Shown here: piece after piece, positions 9,045-17,865 of the stretch | Position numbering within the stretch: position 1 is the first letter of the stretch | Layout of the letters: every line of letters starts with the position of its first letter | Source of the DNA: Stutzerimonas stutzeri | GTDB lineage: Bacteria; Pseudomonadota; Gammaproteobacteria; Pseudomonadales; Pseudomonadaceae | DNA length: 44,355 nucleotides | Direction of reading: 5' to 3' | Assembly (NCBI RefSeq): GCF_024448935.1 | Contig: NZ_JAMOIE010000035.1 | Location: forward strand, 1 to 44,355 | Notes under the pieces: generated by a model | Database searches by the model: none | Told to the model about the DNA's origin: nothing | The model's input: the letters and a program-made list of their open reading frames with translations, nothing else | Translations under genes and position numbers: made by a program

Positions 9045-11354
9045 TCATCCACCAACGGGTTCCGCCGTTCTGGTGAACGGAGCGTATTGATAGAGCTGTT
9101 CGGCTGACATGGGGCGGCTGAAATGATAGCCCTGCGCGATGTCGCAGCCCGCCAGCTTCAGGTAGACGAGCTGATCCCGCGTTTCCACGCCCTCGGCCAC
9201 CACCGTCAAACCCAGGCGCTTCGCCAGCGTGATGGTGGACGAGACGATGGGGTTGTCGTCATAGCTGTTGGACAGTGGGGCGATCAACGCCCGGTCTATC
9301 TTCAGGGTATTGAGCGGCATCGAGTGCAGGTGGGCGAAGCCCGCATAGCCTCTGCCGAAGTCATCGAGGCTGATGCTCAGCCCTGCCACGCGCAGCCGTT
9401 CGAGATGCTCGACGGCCATGCCTTCATCATCGAGTACGACTGTTTCGGTAATCTCCAGCTCGAACTGCCAGGCTTCGATGCCGCGCTGCGCCAGTTCGTT
9501 GAGCAAACGATCACTGAAATCGGCTTGACGCAGCTGTATGGCCGAGACGTTGACGGCGAGTCGCGAGGATCGGCCCTGGCGCCGCCAACCTTTCAGTTCC
9601 TCCAGCGCGAGCCGTATCACTTCCCAGCCGAGTGCGACGATGAACCCGCTGCGCTCTGCCAGCGAAATGAAGCGATCCGGGTAGAGCAGGCCGAATTGCG
9701 GGTGCTCCCAGCGCACCAGTGCTTCATAACCAGAGACCTGCATCGAGTCCAGCTGGATTTGCGGCTGGTAGTGCAGGACGAATTGCCGCTCGCTCAACGC
9801 GGCAACCAGCGACTGCTCCAGGGAGAATTCATTGATATCCGTGAGGTTCAGGGAGGGGTCGAAGAACCGATACTGACCGCGGCCGGACTGCTTGGCCGAG
9901 TACATCGCCGCGTCAGCGCAGCGGATCAAACCGTCGACCTCCTGACCATCACGGGGACAGATGCTGACACCGATGCTCGGGCTGGTGTTGACCTCATGCT
10001 CATCGAGGGCATAGACGGCGGTGAGCTTGTTCACCAGCTCGCGGACCCAAGTGTCGATCTGCTCTTCGCTTCGGTCGCCCGCGAGCAGCACGACGAATTC
10101 ATCACCACCGAAGCGCGCCGCCTGATCGCCGGACTCCAGCGCGCGGCTGATCCGTCCCGCCACGGCCTGCAGTAGCAGATCCCCGACCTTGTGCCCCAAC
10201 GAATCGTTGATCGATTTGAAGCGATCCATGTCGATGAAGAGTACTGCCATCAAACGACGCCGGTTGCGCTGGCGAGCCAGGGTTTCAGCGCAAATATCCA
10301 GGAACTGCCGGCGATTGTGCAGGCCGCTCAGGTGGTCGGTAGCGGCTGCATGGGTGCTGCGCCGATGTTCATCCTCCAGACGACTGATCCGCTCTTGGTC
10401 GATCCGATGTGCCTGCTCCAGCGCGCAGAATGCCTCGTGGCGCCTCTGCAGCAGCCGCATCGCCCAGATCACCCCGCCAAGGATGAGCAACGTCATGCCT
10501 AGATTCACCCACAACTGACGGCCGAAACTGCGCGTGTGGGCCTCGAGAATTTCGTCGACCTGCTGGCTGACGACCACGCTGAAGCCACTGTCGCGAGCGC
10601 GGCTGTAAAGGCTCTGATATTCTTGGCCAATGCTGTAGTGGGCGGGCATGCCGGCATCCGGCGCCGCAGGCAGACCGGGTCTGAGGCGTTTGCCTGTGGC
10701 GGTCATCCCACCGTTTGTGAAGCGGAGCCGTTCCTCGTCAGCCCTGTCCAGCAATCGCACCAGCCCGGTATCACCCAGGTCGGCGTAATTGAGCAGAACG
10801 GCGAGTGGGCTGACGTCCAGCTGCACCAACAGGATGCGCTCCAGCTCAATCGAGTCGGGGCTGGTCAACGGTATCAGAAAAGGCAACCGCCAGCTCGCAG
10901 GCTCTGCGGCCTGCCGCGACGCCATGAGTGGCAGGAAGGGCGTGTTACCCTGTTGCGCAATGTGGGCGCGGAATTCGGCGAGCCATTGTTCTGGCAATGG
11001 CTGGGTGCCAGGCGGGCTGGCGTTGAGCAGTCGCCCGTTCAGATCGTAGAGGTTCAAGCGCTTGAGGGTAGGCTCCTCGGCGAGCATGCGAGCGAGGCGT
11101 TGATCATCGGAGCTGAAGCTGTCGCTCAACATCAGGTTACCGATTACCCGCACCCGGTCGACGTGTTGTCGCAGGTTTTCCGCAGCACTACGGGCCAGGC
11201 TGAGATGCTCGGCGGCCTTGGCCTGCAACGCCGCCCTTCGTGATGTCTGTCCGTGGTGCCAATACGATCCCCACAGGAACGCCAGCGTGGCTATACAGAG
11301 CGATAGCAACAGCGCCTGAGGAAACATGGGGGAGGACAGGAACCGTCGAATCAC
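9045..11354 (-). CDS. Membrane GGDEF-EAL protein (c-di-GMP metabolism)
   Basis: A large inner-membrane signalling protein of about 769 residues from the GTG at 11354; an upstream TTG at 11384 and an ATG at 11327 are alternatives. Numbering below is from the TTG: transmembrane segment about 22-40, extracytoplasmic sensor region to about 290, second transmembrane segment about 293-310, coiled coil, GGDEF domain with intact GGDEF at 426-430, then an EAL domain with EALVRW near 555, AVNVSAIQLRQ, LDDFGRGYAGFAHL and VAEGVET. The RxxD inhibitory site five residues before GGDEF reads ESGD, so the Arg is lost. Conserved EAL residues suggest phosphodiesterase activity; whether the GGDEF half makes or only binds nucleotide is open. 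Confidence 0.88.
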   Translation of the reverse strand: MIRRFLSSPMFPQALLLSLCIATLAFLWGSYWHHGQTSRRAALQAKAAEHLSLARSAAENLRQHVDRVRVIGNLMLSDSFSSDDQRLARMLAEEPTLKRLNLYDLNGRLLNASPPGTQPLPEQWLAEFRAHIAQQGNTPFLPLMASRQAAEPASWRLPFLIPLTSPDSIELERILLVQLDVSPLAVLLNYADLGDTGLVRLLDRADEERLRFTNGGMTATGKRLRPGLPAAPDAGMPAHYSIGQEYQSLYSRARDSGFSVVVSQQVDEILEAHTRSFGRQLWVNLGMTLLILGGVIWAMRLLQRRHEAFCALEQAHRIDQERISRLEDEHRRSTHAAATDHLSGLHNRRQFLDICAETLARQRNRRRLMAVLFIDMDRFKSINDSLGHKVGDLLLQAVAGRISRALESGDQAARFGGDEFVVLLAGDRSEEQIDTWVRELVNKLTAVYALDEHEVNTSPSIGVSICPRDGQEVDGLIRCADAAMYSAKQSGRGQYRFFDPSLNLTDINEFSLEQSLVAALSERQFVLHYQPQIQLDSMQVSGYEALVRWEHPQFGLLYPDRFISLAERSGFIVALGWEVIRLALEELKGWRRQGRSSRLAVNVSAIQLRQADFSDRLLNELAQRGIEAWQFELEITETVVLDDEGMAVEHLERLRVAGLSISLDDFGRGYAGFAHLHSMPLNTLKIDRALIAPLSNSYDDNPIVSSTITLAKRLGLTVVAEGVETRDQLVYLKLAGCDIAQGYHFSRPMSAEQLYQYAPFTRTAEPVGG

Positions 11355-11557
11355 GGCAGGGCACTCATTGCGGTGTGATGGCAAAGTATCATCACGTTAT
11401 GTCATGGCGATGACAGCATTGGGAGGCGCACATTGGCTGGCTGCAGATGCTCCGCCGCGAATCGCCGGCAGAAGGACGGTCCTGCCCACAAAGGTCCCCA
11501 TCGCTCAGGCAAAATCAAACGAACTGCTAAGCTGTTTCACCCGTTTTCCGGAACCCG

Positions 11558-12484
11558 ATGCTCATGAATTCCTTCATTTCCCCATCGAGTGACGAGACCA
11601 GCGCACAGCGCGCCGAGCTGGCGCGGCTGGTCGAAGGCGCCGTCAGCGGCGACGGCATGCACCCGACCGCCATCGAGCCGCTGCATCTGATCCGTTGCGC
11701 AACGCCTGGCGAGATGACTTATGGCCTGCACAAGCCGGCGTTGTGCGTCATCGTTCAGGGCGGCAAGGAAGTGCGCCTGGCTGACGAGCTGTATCGCTAT
11801 GACCCGCTGCACTATCTGGTGATGTCGGTGACGCTGCCTGTTGCCGGCTGCGTGATCCGGGCATCCAGCGATGAGCCTTACATCTGCATTCGGCTGGACA
11901 TCGATCCATCACTGATTGCCGGGCTGGTTGCCGACGCCACCCTGGCGCCAGCGCCGGATGATACCGCAGCGCGTGGCCTCTATCTGGACCGTATCGACGC
12001 GCCGCTGCTGGACGCCACCCTGCGGCTGGTGCGCCTGCTGAACAACCCAAAGGACATCCCGGTCCTCGCGCCATTGGCAGTGCGCGAGATTTTCTACCGA
12101 CTGCTCAGCGGGCCGCAGGGCCACCATCTTCAGGCGGTGGCGCTGCAAAGCAGTCAGTCGCACCGGGTCAACGATGCGATCGAATGGCTCAATCGCAACT
12201 ACGTCGAGCCGCTGCGCATCGATGAGTTAGCGCGACGGGTCAACCTCAGCAGCTCCAGCCTGCATCATCGATTCAAGGCACTGACGGCCATGAGTCCGCT
12301 GCAGTATCAGAAGCAGCTTCGCCTGCAGGAAGCCCGCCGGTTGCTGGTGGCCGAAGGGTTGGACGTATCGGCGGCGGGTTACCGGGTGGGCTATGAAAGC
12401 CCCTCGCAATTCAGCCGGGAATACAGCCGCTTGTTCGGCGCCTCCCCGGTCAAGGACCTGGCCCGCCTGCGCAGCATGGCCTGA
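11558..12484 (+). CDS. AraC-family transcriptional regulator with AraC_N domain
   Basis: 308 residues. The N-terminal half is the AraC_N-type cupin (HLIRCATPGEMTYGLHKPALCVIVQGGKEVRL) common in Pseudomonas regulators of alcohol and redox genes. The C-terminal half has two helix-turn-helices: LRIDELARRVNLSSSSLHHRFKALT and then AGYRVGYESPSQFSREYSRLFG. Two possible ATG starts six bases apart (11558, 11564), with GGAA just upstream. It ends tail-to-tail two bases from the esterase gene on the other strand, so regulation of that gene is only a guess. It is divergent from the GGDEF-EAL gene. Confidence 0.88.
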   Translation: MLMNSFISPSSDETSAQRAELARLVEGAVSGDGMHPTAIEPLHLIRCATPGEMTYGLHKPALCVIVQGGKEVRLADELYRYDPLHYLVMSVTLPVAGCVIRASSDEPYICIRLDIDPSLIAGLVADATLAPAPDDTAARGLYLDRIDAPLLDATLRLVRLLNNPKDIPVLAPLAVREIFYRLLSGPQGHHLQAVALQSSQSHRVNDAIEWLNRNYVEPLRIDELARRVNLSSSSLHHRFKALTAMSPLQYQKQLRLQEARRLLVAEGLDVSAAGYRVGYESPSQFSREYSRLFGASPVKDLARLRSMA

Positions 12485-12486
12485 TC

Positions 12487-14016
12487 TCAGCGCGCCGAGT
12501 CGTGCCCTTGGCTGGGCTTGAGTTCGAAGGCAATGGACCAGTTGTAGAGCGGGTAGGGCTTGCCCACCAGCGCCTCGATGTTTGCTTCTTCCGGCATGCC
12601 TTCGTCGGGCAGGTATTCGTAGTGGGCGTCCGCTACGGTCGGGTCGCTGTCATGCAGCTCACCGGCGCCGCCTGTTGCATGGCTGGCGTAGCGGATGGTC
12701 GGGATGCCCGCCAGATCGCGGCCGACGACCAGACGCAACAGGGTATCGGCGGCGGCTTCGATGTTTTCCACCGGCACCTTGCCCCTGTCATCGGTGATGA
12801 CGAAACCATAGTTCTCGATCATCTGCGCCTTGTGCCCGAGATAGGGCTCGCTGAATGCCAGCGGGGGGTGTGGCACGTGGAAGTCCATCAGGATTTCACG
12901 GCCTTCGACCGTCGCGTGCAGCGGTGATAGCGGTTGCCAACCGCGTTGCTCGACCACCACTTGATGGAACACCTTGCCGAGCATCTGGCCGAACCAGCGG
13001 TAGCCATTGGCGGATAGGTGCGTGCCTTTGTCGACGTAGGGATAGACCGGGCCGGCGAGGTACCAGTTGGGCTCTTCCTGCGCCAGTTCCCATTGTGCAA
13101 GACCGATGTCCAGGCTGCCATCGACGACCGACGTCTTGGCGTCGGTCTGGTAACTGATGAACGCAGGCATCCGCTCCTGGCCGATGGCCTTGGCGGTGTC
13201 CTCGTTCAGGTCGTTGCGCAGTTGACGCAGCATCTTCTTGTAGGTGGCCTTGTCATTGACGCCGCCCTGGACTTCGGCATAGTCGTATTCGCCCTGCAAC
13301 CAGAACAGCGCGCTGAGGGTGTAGCTGGCATCCTCGGCTTGCGCGACCTGCCGGGCCTGATTCACCGCCTGGAGCACGCGCTTGTATTCGTGGGTGCCGC
13401 CGACCTTCGATAGCTGTGCAATGGAACGGCCGGAGGTGGCGGCGTTGCTGGCGACCAGCAAATGCGCTGGGTCGGCCTTGATGCCTTCGCTGTCGAGATA
13501 GAGCCGCCGGGCCATGTTCAAGGCGCCCACCTCGACCGACTCGCCTTCTTCCTGCGCCTGTTCGTCCAGCTGCGCGACGGCCTGCGGGTCGAGCAGAACC
13601 TTGGGGTCACGTTTGAGCTGCACCACCGCCTGCAGCGGCTTGAACGCGGCACCACCGACCGGCACGAAACGATCACCACTGAAGGTCGCTGAGCGCGTCG
13701 CGTCGCCCAGCATCAGGTTGTCGTAGCCCGGCTTTTTCGACAGTGCAGGCCAGCCCTCGGCAGCGGAGGCCAGCGACTGGCCAAAGGTGATGACGTGGTT
13801 GTACGTCGCGTCGAGCGCTGGCGGCTGATGCTTGGGTTGCTCGATCATCTGTTGGCTCCAGCGCTTGTTCTGCGCGTCGCGCGCCGCGATAGCCTGTTCA
13901 TCGGCATGGGCGAGCAGGGCGGTGCCTGATAACAGCAGGCCGCTGAAGGCGGCGCAAGCGATCGGGGTGCGAGGGGCCAGGAAGGTGCGGCGGGACTGGT
14001 TGCCAGCAGTGGGCAT
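12487..14016 (-). CDS. Tat-exported SGNH/SASA-type hydrolase (putative carbohydrate esterase)
   Basis: 509 residues. The N-terminus carries a twin-arginine signal (SRRTFLA at about 8-14, then a hydrophobic stretch and a likely cleavage after LLAHA), implying export of a folded protein. The mature part resembles DUF303/SASA acetylesterases: block I is FGQSLAS with the probable nucleophile Ser, FWLQGEYDY is the Q-G-E block, and VDKGTHLSANGYRWFG supplies a D-x-x-x-H-type block. A C-terminal domain of about 130 residues follows, containing AFSEPYLGHKAQ and other sandwich-like strands. AAGGAA lies seven bases before the ATG. Substrate unknown. It is monocistronic as far as seen. Confidence 0.65.
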   Translation of the reverse strand: MPTAGNQSRRTFLAPRTPIACAAFSGLLLSGTALLAHADEQAIAARDAQNKRWSQQMIEQPKHQPPALDATYNHVITFGQSLASAAEGWPALSKKPGYDNLMLGDATRSATFSGDRFVPVGGAAFKPLQAVVQLKRDPKVLLDPQAVAQLDEQAQEEGESVEVGALNMARRLYLDSEGIKADPAHLLVASNAATSGRSIAQLSKVGGTHEYKRVLQAVNQARQVAQAEDASYTLSALFWLQGEYDYAEVQGGVNDKATYKKMLRQLRNDLNEDTAKAIGQERMPAFISYQTDAKTSVVDGSLDIGLAQWELAQEEPNWYLAGPVYPYVDKGTHLSANGYRWFGQMLGKVFHQVVVEQRGWQPLSPLHATVEGREILMDFHVPHPPLAFSEPYLGHKAQMIENYGFVITDDRGKVPVENIEAAADTLLRLVVGRDLAGIPTIRYASHATGGAGELHDSDPTVADAHYEYLPDEGMPEEANIEALVGKPYPLYNWSIAFELKPSQGHDSAR

Positions 14017-14229
14017 CGATCGGTTCCTTGTGATTGAGGCGCAAACGAGCGCGATGCAGGGGGTGGCGGCCTGATGCGGCGTAGCGCAAGCGCAGGGCTG
14101 GTGTTTCGACGGCCTGGGATGCGCTTAGTTCTGATGGAGTGGGCGCCGGGCCCGAGCCATCAAGGCGATGCACATCGAGCGGCAAGGCAGTGCGGATTCA
14201 AGATGGTTTCAGAACGGCAGGCCGATCAA

Positions 14230-15909
14230 TCAGGCCTCGATGGTTTCAATCACGTTCTTTAGGGCTGCTGCCAATTCTTCCAGCCGGTAGGGTTTGGCCA
14301 GTACCTGTACGCCTTCGGCTTCGGCCGTTTGCTTGATTGCTTCGGCGTAGCCACTGGTGAGCAGAACCGGCACGCCGAACTGGCGCGCCCGGATTTCCCG
14401 TGCCAGTTCCAGGCCGTTCATGCCGCCGGGCATCATCACGTCGGAGAACACGACATCGACTTCCCGCTCATTGGCGAGCGCACCCAGCGCTGCTGCGGCG
14501 CTGGCGGCATAGGTCACCTCATAGCCGAGGTGTTCGAGCATTTCGCCCACCAGTGCGGCCACTTCGTCATCGTCGTCAACCAGCAGTACGTTGCCGGCCG
14601 AGCGCCGGGCCGGCTCGTTCACCTGCGGTTGGTCCTTCGCCGGGCTCGGCAAGTTGACCGAGCGCGGCAGCAACATCACCACGCTGGTGCCCTGGCCGCA
14701 CTCGGTGTCGATCCACACCGTGCCGCCGGATTGCCGCGCGAAGCCGTACACCTGAGCGAGGCCGAGCCCTGATCCCTTGCCGATTTCCTTGGTCGTGAAG
14801 AAGGGATCGAAGACCCGATTGCGAACCTCAGCGGGGATGCCGACGCCGGAATCGATGACCGCCAGGCGAACAAAATCGCCCCGGCGACCCAGCACCTGCT
14901 CGCCGGGTGCGTTGCAGGCCTGCAGAAGAATCGAGCCACCTTCAGGCATTGCATCGCGCGCATTGACCGCGAGGTTGAGGATGACCAGCTCGAGTTCGCC
15001 TGGATCCACCTCGACGGGCCAAAGGTCTGCTGCAAATTCTTCTTTCACGTGCACATCGCCGCGCAAGCTGCGGTCAAGCAGTTCGCGCATCTGGCTGATC
15101 CGCTGAGCCAGGTCGACGGCTTCCGGCGCCAATGACTGACGACGGGAAAACGCGAGCAGCTGACGGGTCAGTGCCGAGCCGCGCTGGGCGGCTTGTCGCA
15201 TGCCGTCCATGAGACGCTTGCGGCGCTCAGGATCGGCGCGGCGATCAAGCATGTCGAGCCCGCCAGAGATCACCATCAGCAGGTTGTTGAAGTCGTGGGC
15301 GATGCCACCGGTGAGCTGGCCGATGGCTTCGATCTTCTGCGTTTGCCGCAGGGTTTCTTCGATGTGCGCACGCTCGGCCATCTGCGTGCGCAACTCGAGG
15401 TTGGTGCGTTCCAGTTCGCTGGTGCGCTCCACCACCAGTGCTTCGAGCTCTTGTGAGGCCCGTTCGCGCGCGACGATCAGTGCGCGCACTTCGTACTGGC
15501 GCAGGCGGCCCCGTACGGCGGCCTGAACGGCGCTGGTCAGGGTGATGCTCTGCACGGGCCGCTCCAGCAGCGAGACGTTGCGCAGCGCCGCCACCATGCG
15601 CTGACGCCAGGCGGCAACGGCGGGCTGTTGGTGCTTGCTGGTGAGGACCACGAACGGGAAGTCCGACCAGGGCGGTTGCTGATCGACCCAGTCGGACAAG
15701 GCCTTCAGATCATGGCCAAAAAGGCCTTCTTCGGCGATGAACACCGCCGAGGCATCGGTTTCGGCGCGTTGCAGCGCTTCATCGACGCCGTGACAGACCA
15801 CCGCATCCATGCCGCTGCGGCGCAGCAGTTCGGCTGTGGCCGGGCCATCCCGGCCGATGGGGGCGTAGACGACGATCAGCGGATGCTCTGGTTTAGTGGG
15901 CGTCGTCAT
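14230..15909 (-). CDS. Hybrid histidine kinase with pseudo-receiver N-terminus
   Basis: 559 residues, cytoplasmic (no transmembrane segment). Order: a receiver-like domain about 10-130 that lacks a phosphorylatable Asp at the expected strand end (VFIAEEGL); a coiled coil about 140-190; HisKA with His205 in GGIAHDFNN; HATPase_c with the N box around Asn316 (NLAVNARDAM), DSGVGIP (353-359) and the GSGLGL lid (379-384); and a C-terminal receiver with DDDD near 445-448, Asp490 in FSDVMMPG, and the Lys in LAKPY. Its ATG lies inside the end of the kaiC gene (17-base overlap), so the two are probably translationally coupled. It likely autophosphorylates and passes phosphate to its own receiver; the input is probably the KaiC partner. 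Confidence 0.88.
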   Translation of the reverse strand: MTTPTKPEHPLIVVYAPIGRDGPATAELLRRSGMDAVVCHGVDEALQRAETDASAVFIAEEGLFGHDLKALSDWVDQQPPWSDFPFVVLTSKHQQPAVAAWRQRMVAALRNVSLLERPVQSITLTSAVQAAVRGRLRQYEVRALIVARERASQELEALVVERTSELERTNLELRTQMAERAHIEETLRQTQKIEAIGQLTGGIAHDFNNLLMVISGGLDMLDRRADPERRKRLMDGMRQAAQRGSALTRQLLAFSRRQSLAPEAVDLAQRISQMRELLDRSLRGDVHVKEEFAADLWPVEVDPGELELVILNLAVNARDAMPEGGSILLQACNAPGEQVLGRRGDFVRLAVIDSGVGIPAEVRNRVFDPFFTTKEIGKGSGLGLAQVYGFARQSGGTVWIDTECGQGTSVVMLLPRSVNLPSPAKDQPQVNEPARRSAGNVLLVDDDDEVAALVGEMLEHLGYEVTYAASAAAALGALANEREVDVVFSDVMMPGGMNGLELAREIRARQFGVPVLLTSGYAEAIKQTAEAEGVQVLAKPYRLEELAAALKNVIETIEA

Positions 15910-17419
15910 GCTCGTCTGTCAGTAGCTGAGTCGCATCACCGGTGTATTCCGGTGTGCCCGATAGAATCCCGCTGAAGTGACTCAGCGGTGGCCCGACCTC
16001 GACGCCGGTAGTGCTGAGCCGGTATTCGCGAACGGTGTTCTCGTGTCGCCCGCTGCGCTTCTTGACCACGGACAAGGCCCTGCGGACGATGCCGGCGTGC
16101 TCGAAGTAGCGCAGCATGATAACCGCATCGCTGAGGTAGCTGATATCGATTGGCGTATCCATCGGGCCTACCAGCCCATGCTGGGCCAGGACCATGATGC
16201 TGATGACGCCTTTCTGCCCCAGGTAGCTCAGCAGCTCGTGCATCTGCAGGATCAGGAAGCGGCCATCCGGCATCGCATGCAGGTAGCCGTTGAGGCTGTC
16301 CAGAATTACCAATTTCGAGCCTTGCTCTTCAACGCTGCGACGCACGGCTGCGGTGAATTCACCGGGCGACAACTCAGCCGGGTCAACCTGTTGCAGATGC
16401 AGCAGGCCCTGTTCGATCCAGGGCTCCACGGCAAGCCCTAGCGACCGTCCGCGCGCCAGCAGCGTGCCGATGTTTTCGTCGAAGATGAAGAAGGCGACCT
16501 GCTCGCCGCGCCTGCATGCGGCGACCGCGAAACTCAATGCCAGGGACGACTTGCCGACGCCCGCTGCCCCGACCAACAGCGCGTTGGTGCCACGCTCCAG
16601 GCCGCCGCCAAGCATGGTATTCAGTGCGGCATTGCCGGATGAGGCCGCCTCGCCAATGTAGCGGGAGTGATGCTCGGCGGCGATCAGGCGCGGGAAGATC
16701 TGCAGCCCGCCCTTGCGGATGACGAAGTCGTGATAGCCGCCGCGAAACTGGATGCCGCGCATCTTCACCACGCGCAAACGCCGCCGCTCGGCGCCGTAGT
16801 CGATGGCCAACTGCTCCAGCATGACCACGCCGTGGGAGATCGAGTGCAACTGCAGGTCGCCCAGTTCCGAGGTCTGGTCGTCCAGCAGGATCACGGTGCA
16901 GCGGCGGGTGGTGAAGAAGTGCTTGAATGCCAATACCTGACGCCGATAGCGCAGCGGGCTTTGCGCCAGCAGGCGCATTTCCGAGAGGCTGTCGAAGATC
17001 ACCCGGGTCGGGTTGGTTTGTGTCACGCGGTCGAAGACTTGCTGGGTGGTTTCGCTCAGTTCCATCTCTGCCGGATGCAGGACGGTCAGTTCGAGTTCGG
17101 GGTCGAGGCTGGCCTCGGGGGTTACCAGCTCGAACACGTCGATGCCCTCGAGCGACCACCCGTGCCGCTTGGCGACCAGTTCCAGTTCTTGCTTGGTTTC
17201 CGACAGGGTCACATACAGGACCCGTTCGCCCTGACGAACGCCCTCCAGCAGGAACTGCATGGCGATGGTGGTTTTGCCGGCGCCCGGGCTGCCTTCGTAG
17301 AGGTACATCCGGTTCGGGTCCAGGCCGCCGCCGAGGATGTCATCCAGGCCTTCGCTGCCGGTGGAAATACGCGGGAAGTCTTCGTCCGGGTTGAAGGAAG
17401 GATCAATGCGATCGGTCAT
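15893..17419 (-). CDS. KaiC-family tandem RecA-like ATPase
   Basis: 508 residues from the ATG at 17419, which has AAGGAG six bases upstream; a longer open reading to 17491 is less likely. Two RecA/KaiC domains: Walker A1 GSPGAGKTT (43-51) and Walker A2 GAAGVGKSS (284-292), with VIFDSLS (140-146) and VILDSLN (371-377) as Walker B regions. In the second domain DISYLSD (425-431) aligns with the cyanobacterial phosphosite HISTITD: Ser431 is kept as Ser427, Thr432 is replaced by Tyr428, and Thr422 matches Thr426. The first ATPase Glu pair is SE in TLSETKQ. No kaiA or kaiB is in the window. It is cotranscribed with the hybrid kinase, so a phosphosignalling rather than a clock role is the modest inference. 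Confidence 0.9.
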   Translation of the reverse strand: MTDRIDPSFNPDEDFPRISTGSEGLDDILGGGLDPNRMYLYEGSPGAGKTTIAMQFLLEGVRQGERVLYVTLSETKQELELVAKRHGWSLEGIDVFELVTPEASLDPELELTVLHPAEMELSETTQQVFDRVTQTNPTRVIFDSLSEMRLLAQSPLRYRRQVLAFKHFFTTRRCTVILLDDQTSELGDLQLHSISHGVVMLEQLAIDYGAERRRLRVVKMRGIQFRGGYHDFVIRKGGLQIFPRLIAAEHHSRYIGEAASSGNAALNTMLGGGLERGTNALLVGAAGVGKSSLALSFAVAACRRGEQVAFFIFDENIGTLLARGRSLGLAVEPWIEQGLLHLQQVDPAELSPGEFTAAVRRSVEEQGSKLVILDSLNGYLHAMPDGRFLILQMHELLSYLGQKGVISIMVLAQHGLVGPMDTPIDISYLSDAVIMLRYFEHAGIVRRALSVVKKRSGRHENTVREYRLSTTGVEVGPPLSHFSGILSGTPEYTGDATQLLTDEHDDAH

Positions 17420-17865
17420 TCCGTACTCCTTACGTGGGCTTCTGCATGAATGAAGCCGCGTTTGTTGTTCCTGCCGGCCGAGTCCATACATTCAGGACAA
17501 GGGCCATGCGGAACACGCCCGTAAAGTGCCTAATCGGCGGGTCGGGCTAAAACCCTCTCGAGCAATCGCCAGGGGCATACCGAGCGAGCGTGTTACAGGC
17601 GTTCGGCGGACGATAGCCGAGGGGCGCAGTCAGATAATCCGACTCGTTTTCCCCTGGCCCGTTCCGTGTCAGCCTGTTTACCAAGCGCGCTCAGCCGGCT
17701 CCATTGCGGGCTTGATAGCCCGCCAGGCCTGGCTTGCCGCCGTTTCGCTGGTTGCCTCGAACAGACTACTGACGAGGTGGTGACGCAACAGGTTGCAACC
17801 ATTGACCCTTGGTTCATCCGGTCGGCTGCTCCATGATCAGGCTTTGCCTGCCGCAGGTAACCTGC
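17420..17865. other. Divergent intergenic region kaiC / ABC1 kinase gene
   Basis: About 445 bases with no recognisable gene on either strand; it should hold the promoters of both divergent units. No confident -35/-10 pair, operator or terminator was found. Confidence 0.4.

Noticed and set aside
9123..10175. 350-codon plus-strand open frame antisense to the GGDEF-EAL gene
   Set aside because: The opposite strand encodes intact GGDEF and EAL motifs, so this is a compositional shadow.
14230..17419. A complete circadian clock
   Set aside because: No kaiA or kaiB in the window, and the second phosphosite Thr is replaced by Tyr; rhythm cannot be inferred.
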